A stretch of 64,000 nt of DNA from CAZPKH01 sp964407165 (GCA_964407165.1 CAYOUJ010000003.1:1-64000); one strand, 5' to 3'; counted from the stretch's first letter, positions 49,719 to 59,085 are shown. A program made the numbers and translations. Notes: generated by a model not told the origin, from the sequence alone.

Positions 49719-49794
49719 AACCACGAATTACACGAATTAATCGAATTACACGAATTTAAATTTTTTATTCGTGTAATTCGATTAATTCGTGGTT
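49719..49794. repeat. CGAATTA-word palindrome between helicase and threonine dehydrogenase genes
   Basis: The left arm (49719-49755) and right arm (49767-49794) consist of ACGAATTACACGAATTAATCG-type words and pair as AACCACGAATT.../...AATTCGTGGTT with one 9-nt length difference. It lies 36 nt past the threonine dehydrogenase stop on the minus strand. Confidence 0.65.
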
Positions 49795-49830
49795 AAGCAG
49801 TATGACCTATATAATAATGTGTGTGGGGGG

Positions 49831-50805
49831 TCAGAGGGCGGGCTCGGGGACGGGGCACAGTTTGCGGCGAAGGTGCAGGAGCATGTCTCGTGTCATGGCG
49901 TCGAGGTCATACTCCGGCTCCCAGTCCCACTCCTCGCGGGCACAGGTGTCGTCGAGGCTGTTGGGCCACGAGTCGGCGATGGCCTGCCGCAGCGGGTCGG
50001 GCTCATACTCCATTTGGAAGTCGGGGACGTACTGCTTTATCTTGTTGTAGATTATCTCGGGGTCGAAGCTCATGGAGGCGATGTTGAAGGAGTTGCGGTG
50101 CTTCAGTCGCGCCGGGTCGGCCTCCATGATCTCGACGGCGGCGCGGAGGGCGTCGGGCATGTACATCATGTCCATGAACGTGCCGGGCTTGAGGGGGCAC
50201 TTGAATGTCTCGCCGCGGACGGCGGAGTAGTAGATGTCGACGGCGTAGTCGGTGGTGCCACCGCCGGGGAGTGTGGTGTAGCTTATGAGGCCTGGGAAGC
50301 GGACGGAGCGGGTGTCGACGCCGAAGCGGCGGGCGTAGTAGTCGCTGAGCAGTTCGCCGGTGACCTTGGTGACGCCGTAGATGGTGTCGGGGCGCTGGAC
50401 GGTGTCCTGGGGGGTGCGGTCGTGGGGCGTGGAGTTGCCGAAGCTGCCGATGGAGCTGGGGGTGAAGACGGCGCAGCCGTGCTCGCGGGCCACCTCGAGG
50501 GTGTTGTACAGGCCGCCGACGCCTATCTTCCAGGCGAGCTGCGGGCGTGCCTCGGCCACGGCGCTGAGGAGGGCGGCGAGGTTATATATTGTGTCGATGT
50601 GATACTTGCGGACGGCGGCGGCGATCATCTCGGGGCATGTGATGTCGACCTCCTCTGCGGGGCCGCTCTCGAGCAGCTCGCCGCGGGGCTCGGCACCTTT
50701 AATGTAGCCGCAGACCACGGCGCCGGTGGGGCAGTGGCGCCGGATTTTCATGGTAAGCTCGGAGCCGATCTGGCCGGTGGCGCCGATTATAAGTACATTC
50801 TTCAT
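49831..50805 (-). CDS. L-threonine 3-dehydrogenase, SDR-type
   Basis: This 324-aa NAD-dependent short-chain dehydrogenase/epimerase-fold protein begins MKNVLIIGATGQIGSELTMK (Rossmann GxxGxxG). It has the catalytic region TPSSIGSFG followed by YGVTKVTGELLSDYY (Tyr-x3-Lys). The text AGYIKGAEP-like and GELLESGPAEEVDIT matches Bacteroidetes SDR-type threonine dehydrogenases, which oxidise L-threonine to 2-amino-3-ketobutyrate. UDP-sugar epimerases share the fold but differ at the C-terminus. The ATG at 50805 starts directly at the Rossmann strand. Confidence 0.85.
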   Translation of the reverse strand: MKNVLIIGATGQIGSELTMKIRRHCPTGAVVCGYIKGAEPRGELLESGPAEEVDITCPEMIAAAVRKYHIDTIYNLAALLSAVAEARPQLAWKIGVGGLYNTLEVAREHGCAVFTPSSIGSFGNSTPHDRTPQDTVQRPDTIYGVTKVTGELLSDYYARRFGVDTRSVRFPGLISYTTLPGGGTTDYAVDIYYSAVRGETFKCPLKPGTFMDMMYMPDALRAAVEIMEADPARLKHRNSFNIASMSFDPEIIYNKIKQYVPDFQMEYEPDPLRQAIADSWPNSLDDTCAREEWDWEPEYDLDAMTRDMLLHLRRKLCPVPEPAL

Positions 50806-50930
50806 ATCGATAATTGTGATGAGAAAAAAATGGGTATGCAAATTTAGCGCTTATCCGTGTAACGACAAAGGTTTTGGCAAAAAATTTGCTCGCGAGGGGA
50901 AAAATATTTGCCTGTACGGGGGGAAATTTG

Positions 50931-50938
50931 TACCTTTG
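50931..50938 (+). promoter_or_regulatory. Promoter -7 element of murI
   Basis: TACCTTTG lies 16 nt before the ATG at 50955, so the murI mRNA leader should be only about 10 nt. Confidence 0.65.
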
Positions 50939-50954
50939 CACAAATTGTTATATA

Positions 50955-51812
50955 ATGGAAAAGAATGCTAAGTCCCCGGCCGCGCAGGCCGTCGGCCCCA
51001 TCGGAGTGTTTGACTCCGGCTACGGGGGCCTCACCATACTTCGCGAGATACGCCGCGAACTGCCTGAGTATGACTACATTTACTTGGGCGACAACGCCCG
51101 TGCGCCCTACGGCCCGCGGTCGTTTGACATGGTCTACCGGTTTACGCTCGAGGCGGTGGAGGAGCTGTTCAGCCGTGGCTGCCGGCTGGTGATATTGGCG
51201 TGCAACACGGCGTCTGCCAAGGCACTGCGCACCATCCAGCAGAAGGATCTGCCACGCATCGACCCCGACCGGCGCGTGCTAGGTGTCATCCGCCCGACCG
51301 TGGAGGCCCTGGATGACATCACCAAGACGGGCCACGTGGGCATATTGGGCACGACGGGCACTGTCAACTCCTACTCCTACGCCATGGAGATAGCGAAGAT
51401 ACACCCGCGCATGCGCACCTACTCCGAGGCTTGCCCGATGTGGGTGCCGCTGGTAGAGAACAACGAGCATCTGAGCGAGGGCGCCGACTATTTCGTCAAG
51501 AAGTACATCGACCGTCTGATGGCGCAGAGCGACAAGATAGACACCATAGTGTTGGGCTGCACGCACTACCCGATGCTGGTGGAGAAGATCGAGAAGGAGG
51601 TGGCCGGCCGCGCCCGCGTCATCTGCCAGGGCGACATCGTGGCCCGCTCGCTCAAAGAGTATCTCCGCCGCCACCCGGAGATGGACCGCCGGTGCACCAA
51701 AGGCGGCACCGTCACATACCTCACCACCGAGCTCCCCGACAAGTTCACCGACCTGGCCGGCATCTTCCTCAAAGAGCCTGTGGCCGTCAGCCACGTCGAA
51801 ATCGGCGGATAA
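50955..51812 (+). CDS. murI: Glutamate racemase
   Basis: This 285-aa cofactor-independent racemase supplies D-glutamate for peptidoglycan. The two catalytic cysteines lie in VILACNTASAKALR and VLGCTHYPML, and the substrate loop GVFDSGYGGLT is near the N-terminus. The ATG at 50955 was chosen because the promoter lies immediately upstream; the longer frame would begin above it. It is followed 28 nt later by dnaN in the same direction. Confidence 0.95.
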   Translation: MEKNAKSPAAQAVGPIGVFDSGYGGLTILREIRRELPEYDYIYLGDNARAPYGPRSFDMVYRFTLEAVEELFSRGCRLVILACNTASAKALRTIQQKDLPRIDPDRRVLGVIRPTVEALDDITKTGHVGILGTTGTVNSYSYAMEIAKIHPRMRTYSEACPMWVPLVENNEHLSEGADYFVKKYIDRLMAQSDKIDTIVLGCTHYPMLVEKIEKEVAGRARVICQGDIVARSLKEYLRRHPEMDRRCTKGGTVTYLTTELPDKFTDLAGIFLKEPVAVSHVEIGG

Positions 51813-51840
51813 CCCTGAAAACTAAAACTAACTACCATAC

Positions 51841-52992
51841 ATGAAATTCAACGTCTCTTCACGGGCGCTCTACGGCTTCCTGGCCTCGGTCAACAAAGTG
51901 ATCAACTCAAAGAACGCGCTCACCATACTCAACAATTTCCTGCTCACCCTGCGCGGTGACCTGCTGACCATCACCGCCTGCGACCTCGAGAACTCGCTGG
52001 TGGGCCGCATCCACGTCACCGAGGCCGAGGGCGAGGGCAAGTTCTGCATCGACGCCCGCCGCCTGGTCGAGCTGCTCAAGGAGATGCCGGAGCAAGGCAT
52101 CAACTTCGACATCAACGATGACAACCTGGCCATACGCATATCCTATCAGACAGGCCATTACAACCTCATCGGCATCAACGGCGACGAATATCCGTTCAAC
52201 CCCGACGACGCCGGCAAGGTGGAGCCTGCCGACGAGGAGGTGGCCATCCGCTTCCGCGCCACGGGCGTGCAGCTGCTCAACGCCATCGACAACACCATCT
52301 TCGCCGTGGGCACCGACGACCTGCGCCCGCAGATGATGGGCATCCTCTGGGACATCCACGAGGATGACGTGACCTTCGTGGCCACCGACACCCGCAAGAT
52401 GGTCAAGTTTGTCGACACCAACATCAAGCCCGGGGCCGTCAGCCGTTTCATTCTCCCCGTCAAGCCCGCTACTGTTCTCAAGAACGTCTTCTCGCGCGAC
52501 AGCGAGATAGAGGTGTTGTGCACGCCGCAGAACGTGACCTTCTCCAACACCGACTTCATCTTCACCTGCTCGCTCATCAAGGGCAACTTCCCCGACTATA
52601 ACCGCGTTATCCCCACCACGAGCGCATACACGGTGATGATCGACCGGCAGCTGCTGGCCAACGCCGTCAAGCGCATCTCGGTGTTCGTCGGTGACAACGG
52701 CCTGGTGAAGTTCAAGTTCACTCCCGAGAAGGTGGTCATGCGCGCCATCGACCTGGGCCTTTGCGCCGACGCCCGCGAGGAGCTGCCCTGCGACTTCTCC
52801 GGCGAGCAGATCATCATGGGCTTCAGCGCCACCTACCTCCAGGAGATGCTCGGCACGTTCAGCTGCCCCGAGGTGAAGATACTCCTCAGCGACCCCTCGC
52901 GCCCCGGCGTGTTCCTGCCGGCCGAGGACGAGGAGGGCACCGAGCTGGTCATGCTCCTCATGCCCATGACCGTGACCGAATTTGAAGACTAA
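51841..52992 (+). CDS. dnaN: DNA polymerase III beta subunit (sliding clamp)
   Basis: This 383-aa protein begins MKFNVSSRALYGFLASVNKV and ends MLLMPMTVTEFED, the characteristic C-terminal M(P)M segment of the clamp. The three repeated clamp domains are evident by length and by segments such as VSRFILPVKPATVLKNVF. It tethers the replicative polymerase to DNA and is a hub for repair proteins. dnaA and dnaI are not beside it; instead it lies between murI and an exonuclease gene. Confidence 0.95.
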   Translation: MKFNVSSRALYGFLASVNKVINSKNALTILNNFLLTLRGDLLTITACDLENSLVGRIHVTEAEGEGKFCIDARRLVELLKEMPEQGINFDINDDNLAIRISYQTGHYNLIGINGDEYPFNPDDAGKVEPADEEVAIRFRATGVQLLNAIDNTIFAVGTDDLRPQMMGILWDIHEDDVTFVATDTRKMVKFVDTNIKPGAVSRFILPVKPATVLKNVFSRDSEIEVLCTPQNVTFSNTDFIFTCSLIKGNFPDYNRVIPTTSAYTVMIDRQLLANAVKRISVFVGDNGLVKFKFTPEKVVMRAIDLGLCADAREELPCDFSGEQIIMGFSATYLQEMLGTFSCPEVKILLSDPSRPGVFLPAEDEEGTELVMLLMPMTVTEFED

Positions 52993-53057
52993 TCCAGACA
53001 ATCATCGATGACCATCGATAATGATTGATGATTATCGACAAACCCGATTGCCAGCCT

Positions 53058-53849
53058 ATGCAGCTCAACCTCACCAAGCCCCTGATATTCTTCGACCTGG
53101 AGACCACCGGCGTAAACGTCACCAACGACCGCATAGTCGAGATCTCGCTCATCAAGGTGATGCCCGACGGCAGCGAGATCGAGAAGACGCGCCGCATCAA
53201 CCCCGGGATGCACATCCCCGAGGAGGCCACGGCCGTACACCACATCACCGACGCCGACGTGGCCGACTGCCCGCAGTTCAAGCAGATAGCCAAGAGCCTC
53301 GCCGACTTCATCCGCGGCTGCGACATCGCCGGCTTCAACTCCAACCGCTTCGACATACCCATGCTCGACGAGGAGTTTGCCCGCGCGGGCGTCGACTTCG
53401 ACTTCTCCAAGGCCCGCTTCATCGACGTGCAGACCATCTTCCACAAGATGGAGAAGCGCACTTTGGAGGCCGCCTACATGTTCTATTGCGGCAAGGAGCT
53501 CGACGGCGCACACTCGGCAAACGCCGACACGCGAGCCACTTACGAGGTGCTCAAGGCCCAGCTCGACCGATACCCCTCCCTCGAAAACCAGGTGGACAAA
53601 CTGTCGGAGTTCTCCTCGCAGCACCGCAACGTTGACCTGATGGGGCGCCTGTACTATGACGACCAGGACCGCGAAATCATCAACTTCGGCAAGTACAAGG
53701 GCCAGGTGGCCGAGGAGGTGTTCATGCGCGAACCGGGCTACTTCGGGTGGATCGACCAGGGCGACTTCCCCTCCAACACCAAGCGTGCCTTCCGCCGCAT
53801 CTTCATGCGCGCCAAAGAAAAACAGAAAGCGCAACGTGCTGACAAATAA
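53058..53849 (+). CDS. 3'-5' exonuclease (DNA polymerase III epsilon-like)
   Basis: This protein of about 263 aa has DEDDh exonuclease motifs: ExoI IFFDLETTGVN, ExoII AGFNSNRFDIPML and ExoIII AHSANADTRATYEVL. The C-terminal third contains INFGKYKGQVAEEVF and GYFGWIDQGDFP, an exonuclease-associated DUF3820-type motif seen in Bacteroidetes. It sits directly after dnaN, consistent with proofreading or repair at the fork. I favour the ATG at 53058 (MQLNLTKPLIFF); in-frame starts at 53025 and 53028 are possible but lie in an ATCGAT-word spacer. It overlaps coaBC by 14 nt. Confidence 0.87.
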   Translation: MQLNLTKPLIFFDLETTGVNVTNDRIVEISLIKVMPDGSEIEKTRRINPGMHIPEEATAVHHITDADVADCPQFKQIAKSLADFIRGCDIAGFNSNRFDIPMLDEEFARAGVDFDFSKARFIDVQTIFHKMEKRTLEAAYMFYCGKELDGAHSANADTRATYEVLKAQLDRYPSLENQVDKLSEFSSQHRNVDLMGRLYYDDQDREIINFGKYKGQVAEEVFMREPGYFGWIDQGDFPSNTKRAFRRIFMRAKEKQKAQRADK

Positions 53850-55032
53850 ACATATAATACTGGGCATTACGGGCGGCATCGCCGCCTATAAGTCCGTGTC
53901 GCTTCTGCGTCTGCTCGTCAAGGCAGGCGCAGAGGTGCAAGTGGTCATCACCCCCGCCGGCCGCGAGTTCATAACCCCCGTGACCCTCTCGGCGCTGTCT
54001 GGCAAGCCAGTCATCAGCGAGTTTTTCACCGCCAACACGGGCGAGTGGCACTCGCACGTCGACCTCGGCCTCTGGGCCGACGCCATGGTCATAGCGCCCG
54101 CGACAGCCTGCACCATCGCCAAGATGGCCAACGGCGTGGCCGACAATATGCTGGTTACCACCTATCTGTCGGCCAAGTGCCCCGTGTTCGTCGCACCGGC
54201 GATGGACCTCGACATGATGGCCCACCCCTCCACCGTGGCCAACATCGAGCGGCTGCGCTCCTACGGCAACCATATCATCGAACCGACGGCGGGGGAACTG
54301 GCAAGCCATCTCGTCGGCAAGGGGCGCATGGAGGAGCCGGAGGTGATAGCCGACGTGCTCTCGCGCTTCTTCGGCAAGCAGCAGACGCTGGCGGGCAAGC
54401 GCGTGGTCATCACCGCAGGCCCGACATACGAGCGCATTGACCCTGTGCGCTTTATCGGCAATTTCTCCACGGGCAAGATGGGCTACGCCCTGGCCGAAGA
54501 GGCCGCCGCGCGCGGTGCGCGCGTGACCGTGGTCAGCGGGCCGGTGAGCATAAAGGCGGAGCATCCGTCTATCGAGGTGGTGCCCGTGGAGTCGGCGCGG
54601 CAGATGCTAGACGCCGCCAAGGGTTGCATCGGCGAGGCCGACATTGCCATCTTCACCGCCGCCGTAGCCGACTATGCCCCCGCCGCCCCCGCCACGATGA
54701 AAATCAAGCGCGAAAAGGCAGACATCGACGCCATTCCGGTGGTGACGAACCCCGACATCGCCGCCACCCTCGCCACCGACAAGCGCCCCGGGCAGACCTT
54801 CGTGGGCTTTGCCCTCGAGACCGACCACGGCAGCGTCAACGCCCGCGAGAAGCTTGAGCGCAAGCATCTTGACTACATCGTGCTCAACTCCCTCAGCGAC
54901 CCCGGCGCCGGCTTCGCCACAGACACCAACAAGGTCACCGTCTTCGGCGCCGACGGCACGGAGCAGGCGTTCCCCCTCAAGCCCAAGCGCGAGGTTGCCG
55001 CCGACATACTCGACACCATAACCAAAGATTAG
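53836..55032 (+). CDS. coaBC: Bifunctional phosphopantothenoylcysteine decarboxylase / phosphopantothenate-cysteine ligase
   Basis: This 398-aa coenzyme A biosynthesis enzyme has two domains. The N-terminal flavoprotein decarboxylase half has ILGITGGIAAYKSV, the active-site DLGLWADAMVIAPAT region and PAMDLDMMAHP. The ligase half begins KRVVITAGPTYERIDPVRFI and includes STGKMGYALAEEA. The start is the GTG at 53836, since family proteins begin a few residues before HIILGITGG and no ATG is suitably placed. It overlaps the exonuclease gene by 14 nt and is followed 2 nt later by the porD-like gene. Confidence 0.94.
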   Translation: MLTNKHIILGITGGIAAYKSVSLLRLLVKAGAEVQVVITPAGREFITPVTLSALSGKPVISEFFTANTGEWHSHVDLGLWADAMVIAPATACTIAKMANGVADNMLVTTYLSAKCPVFVAPAMDLDMMAHPSTVANIERLRSYGNHIIEPTAGELASHLVGKGRMEEPEVIADVLSRFFGKQQTLAGKRVVITAGPTYERIDPVRFIGNFSTGKMGYALAEEAAARGARVTVVSGPVSIKAEHPSIEVVPVESARQMLDAAKGCIGEADIAIFTAAVADYAPAAPATMKIKREKADIDAIPVVTNPDIAATLATDKRPGQTFVGFALETDHGSVNAREKLERKHLDYIVLNSLSDPGAGFATDTNKVTVFGADGTEQAFPLKPKREVAADILDTITKD

Positions 55033-55034
55033 AA

Positions 55035-55940
55035 ATGACACGCATACGCATACTCCTCATGCTCCTGCTATGCCCGTTCCTCGCCGCTGTGGCACAGGAG
55101 CTTAACTGCCGCGTCGAGGTCAACTCGTCGCAGGTGCAGGGCACAAACAAGAGTATCTTCGAGACCCTCCAGGAGGCCATCAACGACTACATGAACACCA
55201 CGCAGTTCACCACCGCGCAGTTTTCCCCTAACGAGAAGATAGATTGCACGTTATACTTCACCATCAAGAGCCTCGAAGACAACACCCTCAGCGGCGACCT
55301 GCAGGTGCAGTCAACGCGCCCTGTCTACAACAGCGCCTACACAACCACGCTCATCAACTTCAAAGACTCCAAGATAGACTTCACCTATACCGAGGGCGAA
55401 CCGCTGATATTCAACGAGATGTCGATGGAGAGCCAGCTGACGCAGATACTCAACTTCTACGCCTACCTCATCATCGCCATGGACTTCGACTCCTTCTCCC
55501 CCCGCGGCGGCGACGTGTTCTGGGAGCGTCTGAAGACCATCGTACAGCAGGCTCAGTCGTCGGGCGAGACGGGGTGGAAAGCCTTCGAGGACACCAAAAA
55601 CCGCTCCGCCGTGCTCGCCGTGTTCACCGACCCCTCCACGCAGCAGATACGCGACATGACTTACCAGTATCACCGGCAGGGCCTCGACCAGATGGCCACG
55701 AGCGTCGACAAAGGGCGCGCCAACATAACCTCCTCGTTGCAAAGCCTCAAGAAGCTCTACGACGCCTCACCCATGTCGGTGGGACTGAGCATGTTCAAGG
55801 ACGCCAAGCTCGACGAGCTGGTCAACATCTACTCCAAGGCCCCGCAGGATGAGCGCACAAACGTCTACGAGCTGCTGCAGCCCATCTACCCCGCCGAGGG
55901 CACCCGCATCGAGAAGATCAAGACCGGCGCCACAAAATAG
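55035..55940 (+). CDS. porD: DUF4835 protein (PorD-like, type IX secretion associated)
   Basis: This 301-aa protein has a signal peptide (ILLMLLLCPFLAAVAQE), then the family opening LNCRVEVNSSQVQGTNKSIF and the conserved FNEMSMESQLTQILNFYAYL and MDFDSFSPRGG segments. DUF4835 contains PorD, a protein linked to the T9SS in Porphyromonas. The neighbourhood coaBC-DUF4835-recN is conserved across Bacteroidetes. It starts 2 nt after coaBC. The exact molecular role is not established. Confidence 0.85.
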   Translation: MTRIRILLMLLLCPFLAAVAQELNCRVEVNSSQVQGTNKSIFETLQEAINDYMNTTQFTTAQFSPNEKIDCTLYFTIKSLEDNTLSGDLQVQSTRPVYNSAYTTTLINFKDSKIDFTYTEGEPLIFNEMSMESQLTQILNFYAYLIIAMDFDSFSPRGGDVFWERLKTIVQQAQSSGETGWKAFEDTKNRSAVLAVFTDPSTQQIRDMTYQYHRQGLDQMATSVDKGRANITSSLQSLKKLYDASPMSVGLSMFKDAKLDELVNIYSKAPQDERTNVYELLQPIYPAEGTRIEKIKTGATK

Positions 55941-55944
55941 AATT

Positions 55945-56045
55945 AAGCAACACGAAAACAACAATTTAACGAATTAAGCGAATTTAAAGCAAATAAAATT
56001 TTAATTCGATTAAATTCGATAAATTCGATAAATTCGTGTTTCCAA
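55945..56045. repeat. AATTCG-word spacer between porD and recN
   Basis: The 100-nt spacer is made of GAATTAAGCGAATT / AATTCGATAAATTCG words. The left part (ACACGAAA...AATTTAACGAATT) and the right part (AATTCGATAAATTCGTGT) are roughly inverted, so it can form a long imperfect hairpin. Confidence 0.55.
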
Positions 56046-56070
56046 GTTAATACAGCAGCATCTGCACTCA

Positions 56071-57738
56071 ATGCTCAAATCGATACACATATCCAACTAC
56101 GCTCTCATCGACGAGATTGACATCGCCTTCGGCCCCGGGCTCAACGTCATCACCGGCGAGACCGGCGCCGGCAAGTCGATCATCATCGGTGCGCTGTCAC
56201 TCATCCTCGGCGCCCGCGCCGACTCGCGCGTGGTGCGCGACTCGGGGCGCAAGTCGGTGATAGAGGCGGTGTTCACCGTCGCTGCCGACTCGCCGCTACG
56301 ACAGCTGTGCGCCGAGGCCGACATCGACTGGGACGACTCTCCTGCCCCCCGGCTGATAGCGCGCCGCGAGATAGCCGCCGGCGGCCGCTCCCGCGCGTTC
56401 ATCAACGACACTCCGGTGCCGCTGACGCGCCTGCAGGAGGTGGCCATTCACCTCGTCGACATACACTCGCAGCACCAGAACCTGCTGCTCGCCCAGCCGC
56501 AGTTTCAGCTCGACATAATCGACTCCTTGGCCGGAAACGCGCAGCTGTTGGAGGAGTACCGTGCACGCTATCAGAAGCTTCGCGTGGCCCTGCGCGCACT
56601 CAAGAAACTCCGCGCCGAGCTGCAGCGCAGCCGCGACGACGAGGAGTTCATACGCTACCAGCTCGAGCAGATAGAGGCCCTCAACCTGCGCGACGGCGAG
56701 GTGGAGGAGCTTGAGCGCGAGCGGGAGGTGCAGTCGAACCTCTCGCAGGTGAAGGAGCAGCTTTCCATTGCCTTGCAAGCGCTTAGCACCGGCGAGCCGT
56801 CGGCGCTCGAACAGGTATCCACCGCCCGTTACGCCGCCGAGGCTCTCGACAGCCTGCTCGACCCTGCCGACGACATACCCTCGCGCCTCGAGAGCCTGCG
56901 CGTGGAGCTGCAAGACATCGCCGACACCATAGCCGACGCCGGGCAGTCGCTCGACACCTCCGGCTCGTCATTAGAGGAGATAGACGACCGGCTCACAGCC
57001 ATTTACGACATGCAGCGGCGGCACAAGGCAGACACTTTCGACGAGCTTATGGACTTGCGCGAGAGCCTGCGCTCGCGCCTCGACCTGCTCGACGGAGCCG
57101 ACGAGCGCGTGGCCGAGCTTGAGCGCGCCGCAAAGCGCGCATACGCCCTGGCCCGCGAGAGCGCCGCCAAGCTTACCGAGAGCCGCAAGGCGCAGGCCGC
57201 GCGACTGGCCGAGGAGCTGAAAAACCGCGCCCTGCCGCTTGGCATGAAGAACCTTCAGTGCGTCGTCAGCGTTAATCCTGTAGACCTCAATGCCACCGGC
57301 GCCGATGCCGTGGAGTTCCTGTTCTCGTTCAACAAGAACGCGCCGCTACTCCCCGTGGGCCGCACGGCCTCCGGCGGCGAGATCTCGCGGCTGATGCTGT
57401 CGGTCAAGGCCATCATCGCCGAGCACATACAGCTGCCGTCGCTCATACTCGACGAGATAGACACCGGCGTCAGCGGCGACGTGGCGGCTCGCATGGGCGC
57501 GATGATGCTGGATATCAGCTCGTTCACGCAGGTAATCGCCATCACCCATCTGCCGCAGGTGGCAGCCCGCGGCACCGGCCACTTCAAGGTCTACAAAGAG
57601 GACGACGAGAGCGCGACCCACACCCACATACGCCGCCTGAGCGACGAGGAGCGCATCGACGAGCTGGCACTCATGCTCTCCGGCGACCCCTCTAACGCCG
57701 CCGCCCGCGCTACAGCGTGCGAGTTAATGAGTAAATGA
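56071..57738 (+). CDS. recN: DNA repair protein RecN
   Basis: This 555-aa SMC-like ATPase acts in double-strand break repair. Walker A GETGAGKSIIIGAL lies near residue 35. A long coiled coil spans about 150-350 (KKLRAELQRSRDDEEFIRYQ). The C-terminal ABC signature SGGEISRLMLS, Walker B LILDEIDTGVSG and the HLPQVAA switch region complete the head. The length is standard. It is followed by rlmB after a short GAGTAA-word spacer. Confidence 0.95.
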   Translation: MLKSIHISNYALIDEIDIAFGPGLNVITGETGAGKSIIIGALSLILGARADSRVVRDSGRKSVIEAVFTVAADSPLRQLCAEADIDWDDSPAPRLIARREIAAGGRSRAFINDTPVPLTRLQEVAIHLVDIHSQHQNLLLAQPQFQLDIIDSLAGNAQLLEEYRARYQKLRVALRALKKLRAELQRSRDDEEFIRYQLEQIEALNLRDGEVEELEREREVQSNLSQVKEQLSIALQALSTGEPSALEQVSTARYAAEALDSLLDPADDIPSRLESLRVELQDIADTIADAGQSLDTSGSSLEEIDDRLTAIYDMQRRHKADTFDELMDLRESLRSRLDLLDGADERVAELERAAKRAYALARESAAKLTESRKAQAARLAEELKNRALPLGMKNLQCVVSVNPVDLNATGADAVEFLFSFNKNAPLLPVGRTASGGEISRLMLSVKAIIAEHIQLPSLILDEIDTGVSGDVAARMGAMMLDISSFTQVIAITHLPQVAARGTGHFKVYKEDDESATHTHIRRLSDEERIDELALMLSGDPSNAAARATACELMSK

Positions 57739-57828
57739 GTAACGGAGTAAAAGAGTGATTGAGTGCCGTCAGGCAACCGATTCCTGTGCTTTGGGGCTGT
57801 GCTCCAAAGCCAACTTAAAACACTGAAC

Positions 57829-58584
57829 ATGGAGAAGTCAGACTACATATTCGGCATCCGTGCCGTCATCGAGGCCATCGAGGCCGGCCGTGAAATCGAC
57901 CGCATACTCATCCGCCAGGGCCTTCAGGGCGAACTTATCGGGGAGCTCAACACGCTGATACGCAGCCACCGCATACCCGTGCGCCACGTCCCCGAGGAGC
58001 GCATCAACCGCGTCACCCGCAAGAACCACCAGGGCGTCGTGGCCATGCTCTCGGCAGTCACGTACCACAATCTTGGCAACCTCGTCAGCCAGCTCTATGA
58101 GGACGGCGTGGTGCCCTTCATCGTCGTGCTCGACGGCATCACCGACGTGCGCAACTTCGGCGCCATCGCCCGCACTTGCGAGTGCGCGGGCGTGAACGGC
58201 ATCGTCATCCCCACCCACGGCAGCGTCTCCGTCGGCGCCGACGCCGTCAAGACCTCTGCGGGTGCCCTCAACCACATCCCCGTATGCCGCGAGGCCAATC
58301 TGGTAAACACCGTCAAGTTTCTCCGCGATGCCGGGCTGCAAGTGGTCGCCGTCACGGAGAAGGCCGAAATAAACTATACGCAAGGCAATTATGACACGCC
58401 GTTAGCATTGGTCATGGGCGCCGAAGACGTAGGCATACAGCCCGACGTGCTCCGCGCGTGCGATACGCTGGCGGGCATACCCATGTTCGGCAAGATCGGC
58501 TCGCTCAACGTCTCCGTCGCCGCCGGCGTCATGATGTACGAAGTCGTGCGCCAACGCCTGGCCTCCAACGAAGTAATCATCTGA
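57829..58584 (+). CDS. rlmB: 23S rRNA 2'-O-methyltransferase (RlmB/TrmH family)
   Basis: This 251-aa protein has an N-terminal substrate-binding domain (KSDYIFGIRAVIEAIEAG, HVPEERINRVTRKNHQG) and the SPOUT domain. The SPOUT motifs are DGITDVRNFGAIARTCECAG, VMGAEDVGIQPDVL and GSLNVSVAAGVMMYEVVRQR, the knotted SAM site. RlmB methylates G2251 of 23S rRNA in E. coli; the exact target here is inferred. The ATG at 57829 matches the family N-terminus. Confidence 0.92.
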   Translation: MEKSDYIFGIRAVIEAIEAGREIDRILIRQGLQGELIGELNTLIRSHRIPVRHVPEERINRVTRKNHQGVVAMLSAVTYHNLGNLVSQLYEDGVVPFIVVLDGITDVRNFGAIARTCECAGVNGIVIPTHGSVSVGADAVKTSAGALNHIPVCREANLVNTVKFLRDAGLQVVAVTEKAEINYTQGNYDTPLALVMGAEDVGIQPDVLRACDTLAGIPMFGKIGSLNVSVAAGVMMYEVVRQRLASNEVII

Positions 58585-58684
58585 CCCAAGTTCCGCAAGT
58601 CGAAATTAGTCGACAGGAACGCGAATTAAACGAATTACGCGAATTAACTCGCGAAGAAAAAAAGAATAAAAAGAAATTTTTAAA

Positions 58685-58862
58685 GCGGAGTTCTATAAAT
58701 TCCCAAAATAAATAATTGTTTTGCTGCCACGCCGGCCTCTTTTTGGCTTAAACCGATGGTTCTTTCAGTTACGTGGCTCGCTACGCGCCATCACTCACCG
58801 TCGTTTTAATCTCAAAAATAGTCTCGAAATACAGCAACGGCAATTTTTAGAACTCCCCTAAA
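58685..58862. mobile_element. MITE-like element, copy 2 (diverged, inverted relative to copy 1)
   Basis: The right end AATTTTTAGAACTCCCCTA (58842-58860) matches copy 1 exactly; the left end GGAGTTCTATAAATT has changes. Interior blocks GCTACGCGCCATCACTCACC and CGAAATACAGCAA are shared with copy 1 after inversion. The length, 178 bp, is almost the same. Confidence 0.75.
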
Positions 58863-58863
58863 T

Positions 58864-59085
58864 GCGCTCCAAAGGAGCGCGCCCGTGATAACCCCGGGCA
58901 AGCGGAGCGCAGCCCGGGGAATCGGAGAGGCGTCCTCCCGCCCCGGCACCCCAAAGGGGTGCGTTAATGATTGTTGAGCCAATCATCAGCGCACCCCTTT
59001 GGGGTGCATGTCCGGGCGATTTTTCTTCACCCCCGGGCTGCGCTCCGCTTGCCCGGGGTTATCATCAAGTTGCTCCTTTGGAGCA
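58864..59085. repeat. 222-bp composite palindrome made of three nested hairpin modules
   Basis: Modules are mirrored around a centre (AATGATTG-TTGAGC-CAATCATC, about 58966-58987). A: GCGCTCCAAAGGAGCGC (58864-58880) and TGCTCCTTTGGAGCA (59071-59085). B: CCCCGGGC...GCCCGGGG hairpins (58892-58919 and 59031-59058). C: GCACCCCAAAGGGGTGC (58946-58962) and GCACCCCTTTGGGGTGC (58991-59007). The right half matches the window start (110-206) in module order. Confidence 0.85.
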
